Positions 1-7,735 of a stretch of DNA of 57,376 bases are shown here, piece by piece (positions within the stretch are counted from its first letter, which is position 1; each line of letters starts with the position of its first letter). The DNA is taken from positions 193,325-250,700 of the forward strand of contig JBFPJN010000005.1 in assembly GCA_040839025.1 (NCBI GenBank), read 5' to 3'. The notes below the pieces were generated by a model. It saw nothing but the letters and a program-made list of their open reading frames with translations, was not told where the DNA came from and searched no databases. The translations under genes and the position numbers were made by a program. This DNA is from Alphaproteobacteria bacterium LSUCC0719. Its GTDB lineage: Bacteria; Pseudomonadota; Alphaproteobacteria; Puniceispirillales; Puniceispirillaceae.

Positions 1-2
1 TC

Positions 3-701
3 GAGAAGGTGCGCAAGGTTCTGCCCACCATTACAAACCTTGTGGAAAAGAACCGTGACGTGATCAAGCGGAAGTCCGAGAGCGGCGAAACCCCTCAGCT
101 TTCAGAAGACGAAAGCAAAATTCTTTCCGAACTTGAGAATAGCATCAAACAGGTCATGGCCAATCCCGATGCCCAGCATGCGCCCGTGCTGGCGATGTTT
201 GGCACGGCGGTTGTCAAGGAAGGCACGGTGACCGGCAAAACCGATACCGGGCTGCGGGTCCGGGTCACGGATGTGAACAGCGGCGAGACCGGGTATGAGG
301 AGCCGGATGTCGTCCTGTCAGGCGACAATCGTTTCAAGATCGAAAACGGCAAAATCTTCGCCAAAGCCGGTGCCAGCTTCAGATCGGGCGAGGAGATCAC
401 CCTGACGCTGACCGCCACCGACGGCAACAACGCCGGCCTCACCAATACCGTGCCGATCACCTTCACCGTCAGCGATGTTCAGTTTGCGCCGGTGCCGGAG
501 ATTCGCGGCACGGCGTCTGTCAAGGAAGGCACGGTGACCGGCGATACCGACACCGGGCTGACCTTCATCGCGACCGACAAGGACAGCGGCGAGACCGGGT
601 ATAGGGGGCCGAGTTTCACCCTGTCAGGCGACAATCGTTTCAAGATCGAAAACGGCAAAATCCTCGCCAAAAGCGGCGTCAGCTTCAGATTGGGCGAGTA
701 G
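3..701 (+). CDS. Giant repetitive surface/secreted protein, upstream fragment (5' cut by window, ends at in-frame TAG)
   Basis: The frame is open from the first bases of the window, so the true start lies outside it. The fragment has a charged lead-in followed by two near-identical cadherin-like repeats of about 102 residues (306 bp), beginning near 181 and 487. Each repeat contains the stretches SGDNRFKIENGKI and ITLTLTATDGNNAGL, a pattern typical of beta-sandwich repeats in large bacterial adhesins. The second repeat is cut by a TAG at 699-701, where the first repeat has GAG (Glu). The same frame then stays open to 4790, so this and the next entry were one gene. Secretion and adhesion are inferred from the repeat architecture; no signal is visible in the window. 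Confidence 0.7.
   Translation, partial: EKVRKVLPTITNLVEKNRDVIKRKSESGETPQLSEDESKILSELENSIKQVMANPDAQHAPVLAMFGTAVVKEGTVTGKTDTGLRVRVTDVNSGETGYEEPDVVLSGDNRFKIENGKIFAKAGASFRSGEEITLTLTATDGNNAGLTNTVPITFTVSDVQFAPVPEIRGTASVKEGTVTGDTDTGLTFIATDKDSGETGYRGPSFTLSGDNRFKIENGKILAKSGVSFRLGE
699..701 (+). other. In-frame nonsense codon splitting the adhesin-like gene
   Basis: The DNA of repeat 1 (around 375-435) and repeat 2 (around 681-741) is almost the same. Repeat 1 reads GGCGAGGAGATCACC where repeat 2 reads GGCGAGTAGATCACC, a single G to T change that turns Glu into stop. Reading on from 702 completes the repeat (ITLTLTATDGNNAGL, then ITFTV) and joins the downstream ORF in the same frame without an indel. 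It is either a real recent nonsense mutation, a read-through site or a sequencing error; the sequence alone cannot decide. Confidence 0.85.
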
Positions 702-890
702 ATCACCCTGACGCTGACCGCCACCGACGGCAACAACGCCGGCCTTACCGGCACCGATAGGATCACCTTCACCGTCCTTGAAGCCGGGCAACCACCGACG
801 CTGACGATCACACAGCCCGCCGCCCGGACAACTTTCAACGAGACCGTCGGAGACACCAAAACAACCAGCCCCATCGATACCGGCATCGAG

Positions 891-3800
891 GTGGAGGCGC
901 GTGATCCCGACGGCGATCTGCGCCCGCTGGTGATCAAACGGAAGACGAAAGACGGAAACTTCGTCCTCGACGACAGGTTCGAGGTGTCGGGCGGCAAGCT
1001 GATCGCCAAGGCGGGTCAGACATTCGACTTTGAACATGAAGACAACCCGAACGGCGTGATCACGCTGGAAATCACCGCCGAGGATTCCGCCGGCAATGAG
1101 GTCAAGAAAGAGGTCACCGTCCAGCTGACCGACGGCAACGACCCGACTACAGGCATTATATCCATTCTCGTCAACGGTAAAGAGGCGAAGGAGGCGTTTA
1201 AGGGCGTCACACTGAGCGTTGATCGGTCAGCCACAGATCAGGACATAGTAGGCACCATCAACACTGATTGGGAGCGGAAGAAGGCAGATGGAACCTGGGA
1301 GCCAGCCCCCGGTAGACCTCCATCGAACAATGACTACACACCTTCCGAGGCCGGCATCTACCGGGCGGTAATGCTGGTGTCGGACGTGAAATTTTCCGAC
1401 GACGACGAGGCGCAGTTCGTCAGTCCCGAAATCGAAGTGAAGGAGCCGAGTATTGAGAATTTCAAGGTGATTAAAAGGGTTTCCAGGATCACCGAAAATA
1501 GCAAACCGTCCCCCACTAATCCTGTTGATGCCGGATACGAGATTCACATAGCCAAAAACCTGCTACCCGCCGACTTCCTGTCTAGCAAACTCGACGCGGT
1601 CGGCGGCCTAGCTCTGGGGACCGGCATACAGGTTTTGAGTCAAAACATCGTGAGATCCTCCAGCACCGCGTACGGAACAAACGACCCAAGGTTCGCTCTG
1701 AAATTCAACGAGAGTGATGAAAATTATCACAAATTCACCCTCCTTTTGTTCATGATCAGGGGCCCTTTAAAATTCGATGCCGACAGAACCGATGAGTTCG
1801 GTGATGATAACAACCTCACGCTCAATGGCATTATCGAGCTAACTTTTACTTTCACCGACGAATACAAAACGGAGCGCAAGTTCACCGTGGATGTGGCCAT
1901 CGACAGACCGACCGAAGGCGCGATCGCCGCCGCCATCAAGGGAGTCGCCGTGGACCGGGATCAGGAGGTGAATACCGGGACCGAGCTGTCATTCATCCAA
2001 ACCACGCCGTTCAGCGATCCGAACAGTGTCGTCCTGCCGACCCCGGCAGGGGGCGTGCGGCCTCCGGCAATGGGCCTGACGCTGAAATATCAGTGGTGGC
2101 AGAAGGTGAACGAGGTATGGAAGGCTATCACCGGCGCGACGAGCGCCAGCTATACCCCGGACGAGGCCGGCACCTACCGCTTGCTGGTCACGGTGACCGA
2201 TACCGTTTCCGGGGTCGCCACGGATTTCAAAACACTCGATATCAACGTCGTGGCCGGAAGCGCGCCATCGGTGGGGGGGTCGACGCAGTCCGGATCCGCC
2301 CTGGATCCGGCTGTTCCGGATTTCAAGATGAGTTTCCAGACCTCGGTCGGGGCTCCCCCGTTCGTGGAAAATGTCGGGGCCGGAAGACAAGGCAACAAGG
2401 TACATACAGGTCACAATATCCAGATAAAAAAGGATCTGTTGCCGACGAATTTTCTGGGAACCAGAGGTCCAGACGGAACCGTTACCGTTATAGAAGGCCG
2501 GACTGGGGAATTGAACCCGTCTTACCTGACATTCACAACTCGCCAGCACGACACCAGCGATGGACGATTCATGCTGGAATTTGTTGAAGAGACCGCCGGC
2601 CATTATCGATTTTTTCTTTATGCCAGACAGGGCGCGACCTTCAATTTCGAGAAGGACGTCCGGGAAGAGGAAGCCGGAAATGCGGACGGCAAGATCGCCG
2701 TCACCATCATCTTCACCGACAGGAACGGCATTAAACACACGCTGGACAGCGATCCGGATACCCCCGGCAACCAACCCTTCCTGGTGACGATCCGGAATAA
2801 GGATGAGAAGCCGACCGGGATAGCGCTGAAGGCCCCTGATGATGCCTCGCTCGCTTTCACCGGCATTACCATCAATGAACTGGAACCCACCACTGAGCGC
2901 AAGATCGCCGATATCCACATCAGCGATGACGGGATCGGCACCAACGTCCTGGAAATCCAGTCGGCCTGGGCAAAAGACCTGTTCGAAATCAGAAACGGCA
3001 CCGAACTGATGCTGAAGGCCGGGCAGGTGATCGACAGGCTGGCGACCGGAACGCGTGAGGTTGCGGTGGGTCTTACCGACCGGACCACCGGTGACGGCAC
3101 TCTCCCGAACCCCGTATCCTTCACCGTGACGATCAATAACACGGAGGAAGCGCCGCGCCTGGAAAAGCATGTCAGTCCTGACGCCCCGAGCGAATTGCCG
3201 TTGCGCACTGAAGACACACCGTTCGACACGGGCATTGTCTTCATCCTGAGCGATCCCGACAATCTGGATGGCGTGCCGGTTCAGGACGTTCAAATGCTGC
3301 CGCTGATAGTCAAGATCGACGGCGTTGCCGTTAGTGTCGACGTCTTCGAGCTTGTTCGGGACACCAGCTACGTTTTGCCACCACGCTCCACGCCGGGCCA
3401 GAAGAAATACAAGCTGATGGTGAAGGCCGGGCAGGACCTGTCCGATCTCGCCGGCCGTAGCGTGACCCTGACCATACAGGGGCGGGAAAATGGCAATCAC
3501 GGCACACTTAAAAGCGAAGGCATCGAAGTGACGCTGAACGTGGCGGCGGCGCCTGTGCCCGGCCTGCCGGCGGCGCAAGACAGGCCCACCACGCCTGAAA
3601 CACCCGACACGCATGACGGCCAGACAGGATCGCCCGATACCCGCGAGGTGGATACCACGCCCGGCAATGCGGCCAGCGCCGACCGGATCAACAATCTGGA
3701 ATCCGGCGACAAGATCAGGATCGATCTGGATTATGTATGGCTGAAGAGTTATTCACGAACCGTCGATAGCATTGAAAATATCTCGGTGCTCGGCATATAC

Positions 3801-4790
3801 AGTTCGCATGACCTGTCTCTTGAAGACAACCACCTCGCCTTCATGGTCAACTCCGTGGACACGGTCAATTTCCCGAGTGTGTTCCTCAATGTTGGCTATT
3901 CCAACAAGGACAGCTATTTCACTACCCGGTCGGGGGACAGCACGACCGTCACAAAGGCCTATTATCTGTTTGAGGGCAACAGCCTCAGCAACAGTGAAAA
4001 CCGCAACGAAGCCTTTGTGATCGACACGACGCCAAGTGATGAGGACGGTGCGGTCAAGATCACCAATTTCCGCCCGGCGGAAGGGGATGCGCTGGTCTTC
4101 ACGGGAAGCGACATCTACTGGCAGGTGAAATATGATGCCGGAGGGTTCGGGGAAAGCCCCAGCTACAAACTCGTCTTCTACAGCTCTGACACGGTTCAGG
4201 CGAACAATGTGCTGGCGGTGCTTGACGGTTACATCCATGAGGAAGATGGCGGGCTGGTGTTTGTCGCGCCAACAGCCGACCTGTTCCTGAACGTGGGAGG
4301 CAACAGGCCAAATCTGCATATGATTCCGGTTGAACGAAAGCATTTTGACATAAGCAAATTCGAGTCGGTTTTCAATTCGGCAACCGGTCGAGACGAGCCC
4401 AATTACATCTTGCAACCGCTTGAAGGCGTGAATTTCGTCACCGATTATTTCAACCCTCATTACGACCGTGTTATCAGCGGCGCGCAGATCAAGAACAACG
4501 AGCCGGCCAGAATCACGAATTTCGAGGATGGCCGGGACAAGATCATGCTCGATGTGGGGGAGAACCGCACATATTGGTGGAAGGAAATCAGCGAGACAAG
4601 AGAGTCCACCGAGGTTGGAGGGGCGGCAGAAACGATAAGGGTCATCGAGCTGTATAATACCGCGACACCGACATCCGAAGCCCATAAGATCGCCCGCATC
4701 GTGGATTTTGACGGCACCTTCTCGCAAGATGATTTCATCCATGTTGACGGAACCTCCGTCAACAGCGGACAGATCATCGAGATTCTCTGA
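891..4790 (+). CDS. Giant repetitive surface/secreted protein, downstream part
   Basis: This is the continuation of the interrupted gene; the first start after the TAG is GTG at 891, with no convincing ribosome site, so it is probably not expressed alone. The 1299 residues show an internal duplication: an Ig-like module (about 85-180, and again about 345-455 with YQWWQK and YTPDEAGTYRLLV), each followed by an unfamiliar module containing LLPxxFL (about 205-335 and 490-640). Another cadherin-like segment follows, then a low-complexity Pro/Thr/Asp linker near 890-930. The C-terminus has repeated xITNFxxxxD and DFDGTFSQDDF segments, resembling C-termini of type I-secreted proteins. No transporter genes lie in the window. 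Adhesin or secreted matrix protein is the best guess. Confidence 0.6.
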   Translation: MEARDPDGDLRPLVIKRKTKDGNFVLDDRFEVSGGKLIAKAGQTFDFEHEDNPNGVITLEITAEDSAGNEVKKEVTVQLTDGNDPTTGIISILVNGKEAKEAFKGVTLSVDRSATDQDIVGTINTDWERKKADGTWEPAPGRPPSNNDYTPSEAGIYRAVMLVSDVKFSDDDEAQFVSPEIEVKEPSIENFKVIKRVSRITENSKPSPTNPVDAGYEIHIAKNLLPADFLSSKLDAVGGLALGTGIQVLSQNIVRSSSTAYGTNDPRFALKFNESDENYHKFTLLLFMIRGPLKFDADRTDEFGDDNNLTLNGIIELTFTFTDEYKTERKFTVDVAIDRPTEGAIAAAIKGVAVDRDQEVNTGTELSFIQTTPFSDPNSVVLPTPAGGVRPPAMGLTLKYQWWQKVNEVWKAITGATSASYTPDEAGTYRLLVTVTDTVSGVATDFKTLDINVVAGSAPSVGGSTQSGSALDPAVPDFKMSFQTSVGAPPFVENVGAGRQGNKVHTGHNIQIKKDLLPTNFLGTRGPDGTVTVIEGRTGELNPSYLTFTTRQHDTSDGRFMLEFVEETAGHYRFFLYARQGATFNFEKDVREEEAGNADGKIAVTIIFTDRNGIKHTLDSDPDTPGNQPFLVTIRNKDEKPTGIALKAPDDASLAFTGITINELEPTTERKIADIHISDDGIGTNVLEIQSAWAKDLFEIRNGTELMLKAGQVIDRLATGTREVAVGLTDRTTGDGTLPNPVSFTVTINNTEEAPRLEKHVSPDAPSELPLRTEDTPFDTGIVFILSDPDNLDGVPVQDVQMLPLIVKIDGVAVSVDVFELVRDTSYVLPPRSTPGQKKYKLMVKAGQDLSDLAGRSVTLTIQGRENGNHGTLKSEGIEVTLNVAAAPVPGLPAAQDRPTTPETPDTHDGQTGSPDTREVDTTPGNAASADRINNLESGDKIRIDLDYVWLKSYSRTVDSIENISVLGIYSSHDLSLEDNHLAFMVNSVDTVNFPSVFLNVGYSNKDSYFTTRSGDSTTVTKAYYLFEGNSLSNSENRNEAFVIDTTPSDEDGAVKITNFRPAEGDALVFTGSDIYWQVKYDAGGFGESPSYKLVFYSSDTVQANNVLAVLDGYIHEEDGGLVFVAPTADLFLNVGGNRPNLHMIPVERKHFDISKFESVFNSATGRDEPNYILQPLEGVNFVTDYFNPHYDRVISGAQIKNNEPARITNFEDGRDKIMLDVGENRTYWWKEISETRESTEVGGAAETIRVIELYNTATPTSEAHKIARIVDFDGTFSQDDFIHVDGTSVNSGQIIEIL

Positions 4791-4804
4791 TCGGTGTCTG
4801 TGCG

Positions 4805-4824
4805 CCGCCCGGTTCGCCGGGCGG
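4805..4824 (+). terminator. Perfect GC hairpin after the adhesin gene
   Basis: Arms CCGCCCGG and CCGGGCGG (8 bp, perfect) close a TTCG tetraloop, 14 bases after the stop codon at 4790. No long T run follows, so termination may be only partly intrinsic. It separates the adhesin-like gene from the SOS operon. Confidence 0.55.
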
Positions 4825-4880
4825 TTCCGAAATCCGGCCACCCGGCGGGCCGGGGCGGCACATCGACAGGCTCCCGCACC

Positions 4881-4948
4881 GACTCCCCTACCGATTCTTT
4901 TCATCGACTCCCGCAGTGACTCTTTTCAGTGACTCTTTTCATTGACTC
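4881..4948 (+). repeat. Array of six GANTC sites in a 12-13 bp tandem repeat
   Basis: GACTC or GATTC occurs at 4881, 4893, 4906, 4918, 4931 and 4944, spaced 12, 13, 12, 13 and 13 bp. The best conserved units read GACTCTTTTCA(G/T)T. GANTC is the CcrM methylation site of alphaproteobacteria. The array ends 18 bases before the LexA box of imuA. Confidence 0.75.
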
Positions 4949-4966
4949 TGGGCCTGTCCGCTTATA

Positions 4967-4981
4967 GAACAAAACGGGAAC
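4967..4981 (+). promoter_or_regulatory. LexA box of the imuA-imuB-dnaE2 operon
   Basis: GAAC, seven bases, GAAC: the reverse complement of the alphaproteobacterial SOS operator GTTC-N7-GTTC, a perfect match. It lies 53 bases before the imuA start codon at 5035, where LexA should repress the damage-induced mutagenesis cassette. Confidence 0.85.
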
Positions 4982-5034
4982 AAAAAGCGGTCCAAAGCGG
5001 TCCCGGGATGGAACCAAACGGCAGGAGGCGGATC

Positions 5035-6126
5035 ATGATGACGGTGCAAAGTGACATGTCGGACCATGATCTTGCCACATGCACTCAGCCTCACCATGAC
5101 GTGTTCCCGCATGATCTTGCCGCGGCGTCGCCCGGTGAATTGCCCGGTGAATCGCGGGTTGGCGAATTGCCCGGTGAATTACCCGGCGAATCGCGGGTTG
5201 GCGAATTGCCCGGTGAATTACCCGGCGAATCTGGGGATCGCGCCGAACACTTCCGGACGCTGCGGCGCGAGGCTGCCCGTCTGGAGGGGCGGTCCGGCAC
5301 GGCGCGGCTGCCGCTTGGCGTCGGGCCGCTCGATTCGGCGCTTGCCGGCGGGTTGGCGCTGGGGCGGGTGCATCTTCTGTCCGGTCGTCCCGGGCATGAC
5401 GGGGCGCTGAGCGGATTCACCGTCGCGATGCTGCGTCGGCTGCTGGCCCGGCAGGAGGATTCGCGGGCCGACAGATCGGCACCGGTGGTCTGGTGTCCGG
5501 CCGCCGCGACCGGCGGTGCGGGAATGCTGTATGCCGCCGGGCTGGCGGCGCTCGGGCTCGATCCGGGGCGGTTGCTGATCGTCGATTCGCCAAGCCCCGG
5601 ACAAAGGCTGGCGGCGCTGGAGGACATCCTGCGCACATCCGGGCTTGCCGCCGTCGTCATGGAATATGACGGTGCCGTCCAGTCCGGCGAATACTGGATG
5701 CGGCTGGCACGACGCGCACAGCTGGCGGCCGAGGCAAGCGGTGTTACCGGGTTCCTGACCGGCTGGCCGGTGACGGCAAGCGGGTTCGAAACACGATGGC
5801 GGATTGCCCCGTCTGCTGCATCTGCCGTCACGGGCCCGTCATCCGACTGGTCGTCCCGCTGGAATCCTTGCTGGCAGGTCGATCTGTTGCAGGCGCGCGG
5901 GGGACGTGCGCATGCAACAAGGCTGTGCTGGCGGGCGCGTGACAACAGCTTTCGTGATCTTGGCCCGTCTTCGGTCCAGACAGGTGGTTCCGTGGCGTCA
6001 TTGCCGCTTGGCACGTCATCATTACCGCTTGCTGCGCCGTTTGCTGCATCGCCGGGCGGGCTGCCACACCGCCGGGGTGCCGGGCATCGTTCGGCGGCCC
6101 TGCCGGCGGCGCGTCTGGCCGGCTAG
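5035..6126 (+). CDS. imuA: ImuA, RecA-like SOS mutagenesis protein
   Basis: First gene of the SOS mutasome operon. The start at 5035 has AGGAGG six bases upstream; a longer reading frame upstream lacks this. The 363-residue product carries a RecA-like core from about residue 90 (LPLGVGPLDSALAGGLALGRV, LLSGRPGHDGALSG, VVWCPAA, GLDPGRLLIVDSP), the usual ImuA pattern. In known systems ImuA works with ImuB and DnaE2 in translesion synthesis. It is longer than usual: the N-terminus has about 60 extra residues, including two perfect 39-bp repeats encoding ELPGE-rich sequence, and the C-terminus ends in a Pro/Ala/Arg-rich tail. imuB starts 19 bases after its stop. Confidence 0.85.
   Translation: MMTVQSDMSDHDLATCTQPHHDVFPHDLAAASPGELPGESRVGELPGELPGESRVGELPGELPGESGDRAEHFRTLRREAARLEGRSGTARLPLGVGPLDSALAGGLALGRVHLLSGRPGHDGALSGFTVAMLRRLLARQEDSRADRSAPVVWCPAAATGGAGMLYAAGLAALGLDPGRLLIVDSPSPGQRLAALEDILRTSGLAAVVMEYDGAVQSGEYWMRLARRAQLAAEASGVTGFLTGWPVTASGFETRWRIAPSAASAVTGPSSDWSSRWNPCWQVDLLQARGGRAHATRLCWRARDNSFRDLGPSSVQTGGSVASLPLGTSSLPLAAPFAASPGGLPHRRGAGHRSAALPAARLAG
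5153..5230 (+). repeat. 39-bp minisatellite inside imuA
   Basis: Two perfect 39-bp copies (5153-5191 and 5192-5230) follow a partial copy at 5130-5152. Each full copy encodes 13 residues rich in Gly-Glu-Leu-Pro, and the unit itself contains smaller 12-bp repeats. The length is a multiple of three, so copy changes keep the frame. Confidence 0.85.
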
Positions 6127-6145
6127 TGCGGTGGGGCAGCGTGGC

Positions 6146-7735
6146 ATGTCGCGGCGCATCATTCATGTCTGGTTTCCGCATCTGGCGGCTGACAGGCTGC
6201 GCCGGGCCGGGGCGGTGCCGAATGGCGTGCCGCTGGTCCTGACCACGACGCACAGAGGCACCGATATGGTGGAGTCGGTTTGCCGTCTGGCGCGGCGAAG
6301 CGGTCTTCATGCCGGTATGCGGCTTGCCGATGCCCGGGCCCTGCACCCGAACCTTGTTTCGCGTGACAGTGATGCCGGTGCCGATGCGGATGACCTGCTG
6401 CATCTGGCAAGATGGGCGCGTCGCTATTGTCCGTTGACCGCACCGGCCCCGGTCGAATCCGTCGGCACCGGTGCCGCCATTGCGCATGATGGCAACGGGT
6501 TGTGGCTGGATATTGCCGGGGCGGCGCATCTTCATGGTGGTGTTCGCCCGCTGCTGGCCGATATGGCGTGGCGGTTGCGGCGGGCCGGGCTGACGGCGCG
6601 TATGGCTGTCGCGCCAACCTGTGGTGCTGCCTGGGCGCTGGCCCGGTACGGCACGGCGGTGCAGCGCTATGGCTGTGCGCGGCTGGAGTCGCCGGCACCG
6701 CGCCAGCTGGCAGGGATGATGGCCGATCTGCCGCTGGCCGCGCTGCGGCTTGACGGCAGCATCTGCACGGCGATGGCGGCGTCCGGTCTGCGCCGGATTG
6801 GCGATGTCATGCCGCTGCCGCGGGCCCCGCTTGCCGCGCGGTTCGGGATGATTGTGACAGCACGCCTTGATGCGGCGCTTGGGCATGTGAATGAAAGTTT
6901 CACCCCGATCGCGCCGGTGCGCCCGCGTCTGGCGATGCTGAATTTTGCCGAACCCGTCGCCGCGCCGGCCGATATCCATGCGACGATCGGGCAGCTGATC
7001 GACGAGCTGAGCCTGATCCTGCAGCAGAACGAGGTGGGGGCCAGACGGCTGCATCTCGGCTGGCAGCGGGTTGATGGTGTGGTGCGGGGCCATGATGTCC
7101 ATCTGTCGCGCCCAAGCCGCGATGCCACCGCGTTCCGCCGTCTGCTGGCTGATGCCGGCGAGGCCATCAATCCGGAATTCGGGATCGAACGGATGTGGAT
7201 GGAGGCGCATGGCTGCACCCCCCAGGCACCTGTATCGGCGGCGTTTGATGACGGGGTGTCGGTTGCCGAAAGCCAGGCAAGCCTGATCGACAGGCTGGTG
7301 GCGCGGCTTGGACATGGTGCGGTGCTGCGTATGAAGCCGCGCGATTGCTGGCAACCGGAAGCGGCGCAATATATGGCCTATCCCGATATGGAACAGGCCG
7401 GTTTCGACGACCGGATGAATGCCCCGGCGCATTGTCCGACCGCCGCCCCGCGCCCGATCAGGCTGCTGGCGCATCCGCACCGGCTGGCGGTGGTGGCGCT
7501 GCTTCCGGACCATCCACCGGCACAGTTCGTCTGGCAGAAACGCACGCACAGGATTATGCGTGCCAGCGGTCCCGAACGAATCGCGCCGCAATGGTGGCAT
7601 GCCGCCGCCGGCACCCGCACGCGCGACTATTTCCGCCTTCAGGATGATCGCGGGGCCGCGTTCTGGGTCTATCGCGAGGGCCTGCCCGAACGCGGCGAGG
7701 ATCCGGGCTGGTTCCTGCACGGTTTCTTCGCCTGA
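6146..7735 (+). CDS. imuB: ImuB, catalytically inactive Y-family polymerase homologue
   Basis: The 529-residue product begins with the Y-family palm pattern (HVWFPHLAADRL), followed by the degenerate LWLDIAGAAHLHGG segment typical of ImuB, in which the catalytic carboxylates of true Y-family polymerases are missing. ImuB is thought to bridge ImuA, DnaE2 and the beta clamp. The start at 6146 (MSRRIIHVW) has GGGG ten bases upstream; the longer upstream frame overlaps imuA and looks non-coding. The stop TGA at 7733-7735 shares a base with the dnaE2 ATG, so the two are translationally coupled. Confidence 0.88.
   Translation: MSRRIIHVWFPHLAADRLRRAGAVPNGVPLVLTTTHRGTDMVESVCRLARRSGLHAGMRLADARALHPNLVSRDSDAGADADDLLHLARWARRYCPLTAPAPVESVGTGAAIAHDGNGLWLDIAGAAHLHGGVRPLLADMAWRLRRAGLTARMAVAPTCGAAWALARYGTAVQRYGCARLESPAPRQLAGMMADLPLAALRLDGSICTAMAASGLRRIGDVMPLPRAPLAARFGMIVTARLDAALGHVNESFTPIAPVRPRLAMLNFAEPVAAPADIHATIGQLIDELSLILQQNEVGARRLHLGWQRVDGVVRGHDVHLSRPSRDATAFRRLLADAGEAINPEFGIERMWMEAHGCTPQAPVSAAFDDGVSVAESQASLIDRLVARLGHGAVLRMKPRDCWQPEAAQYMAYPDMEQAGFDDRMNAPAHCPTAAPRPIRLLAHPHRLAVVALLPDHPPAQFVWQKRTHRIMRASGPERIAPQWWHAAAGTRTRDYFRLQDDRGAAFWVYREGLPERGEDPGWFLHGFFA

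Noticed and set aside
1989-3614. 541-codon minus-strand ORF inside the adhesin-like gene
   Set aside because: Antisense shadow of a repetitive GC-rich gene; no domain pattern and no ribosome site.
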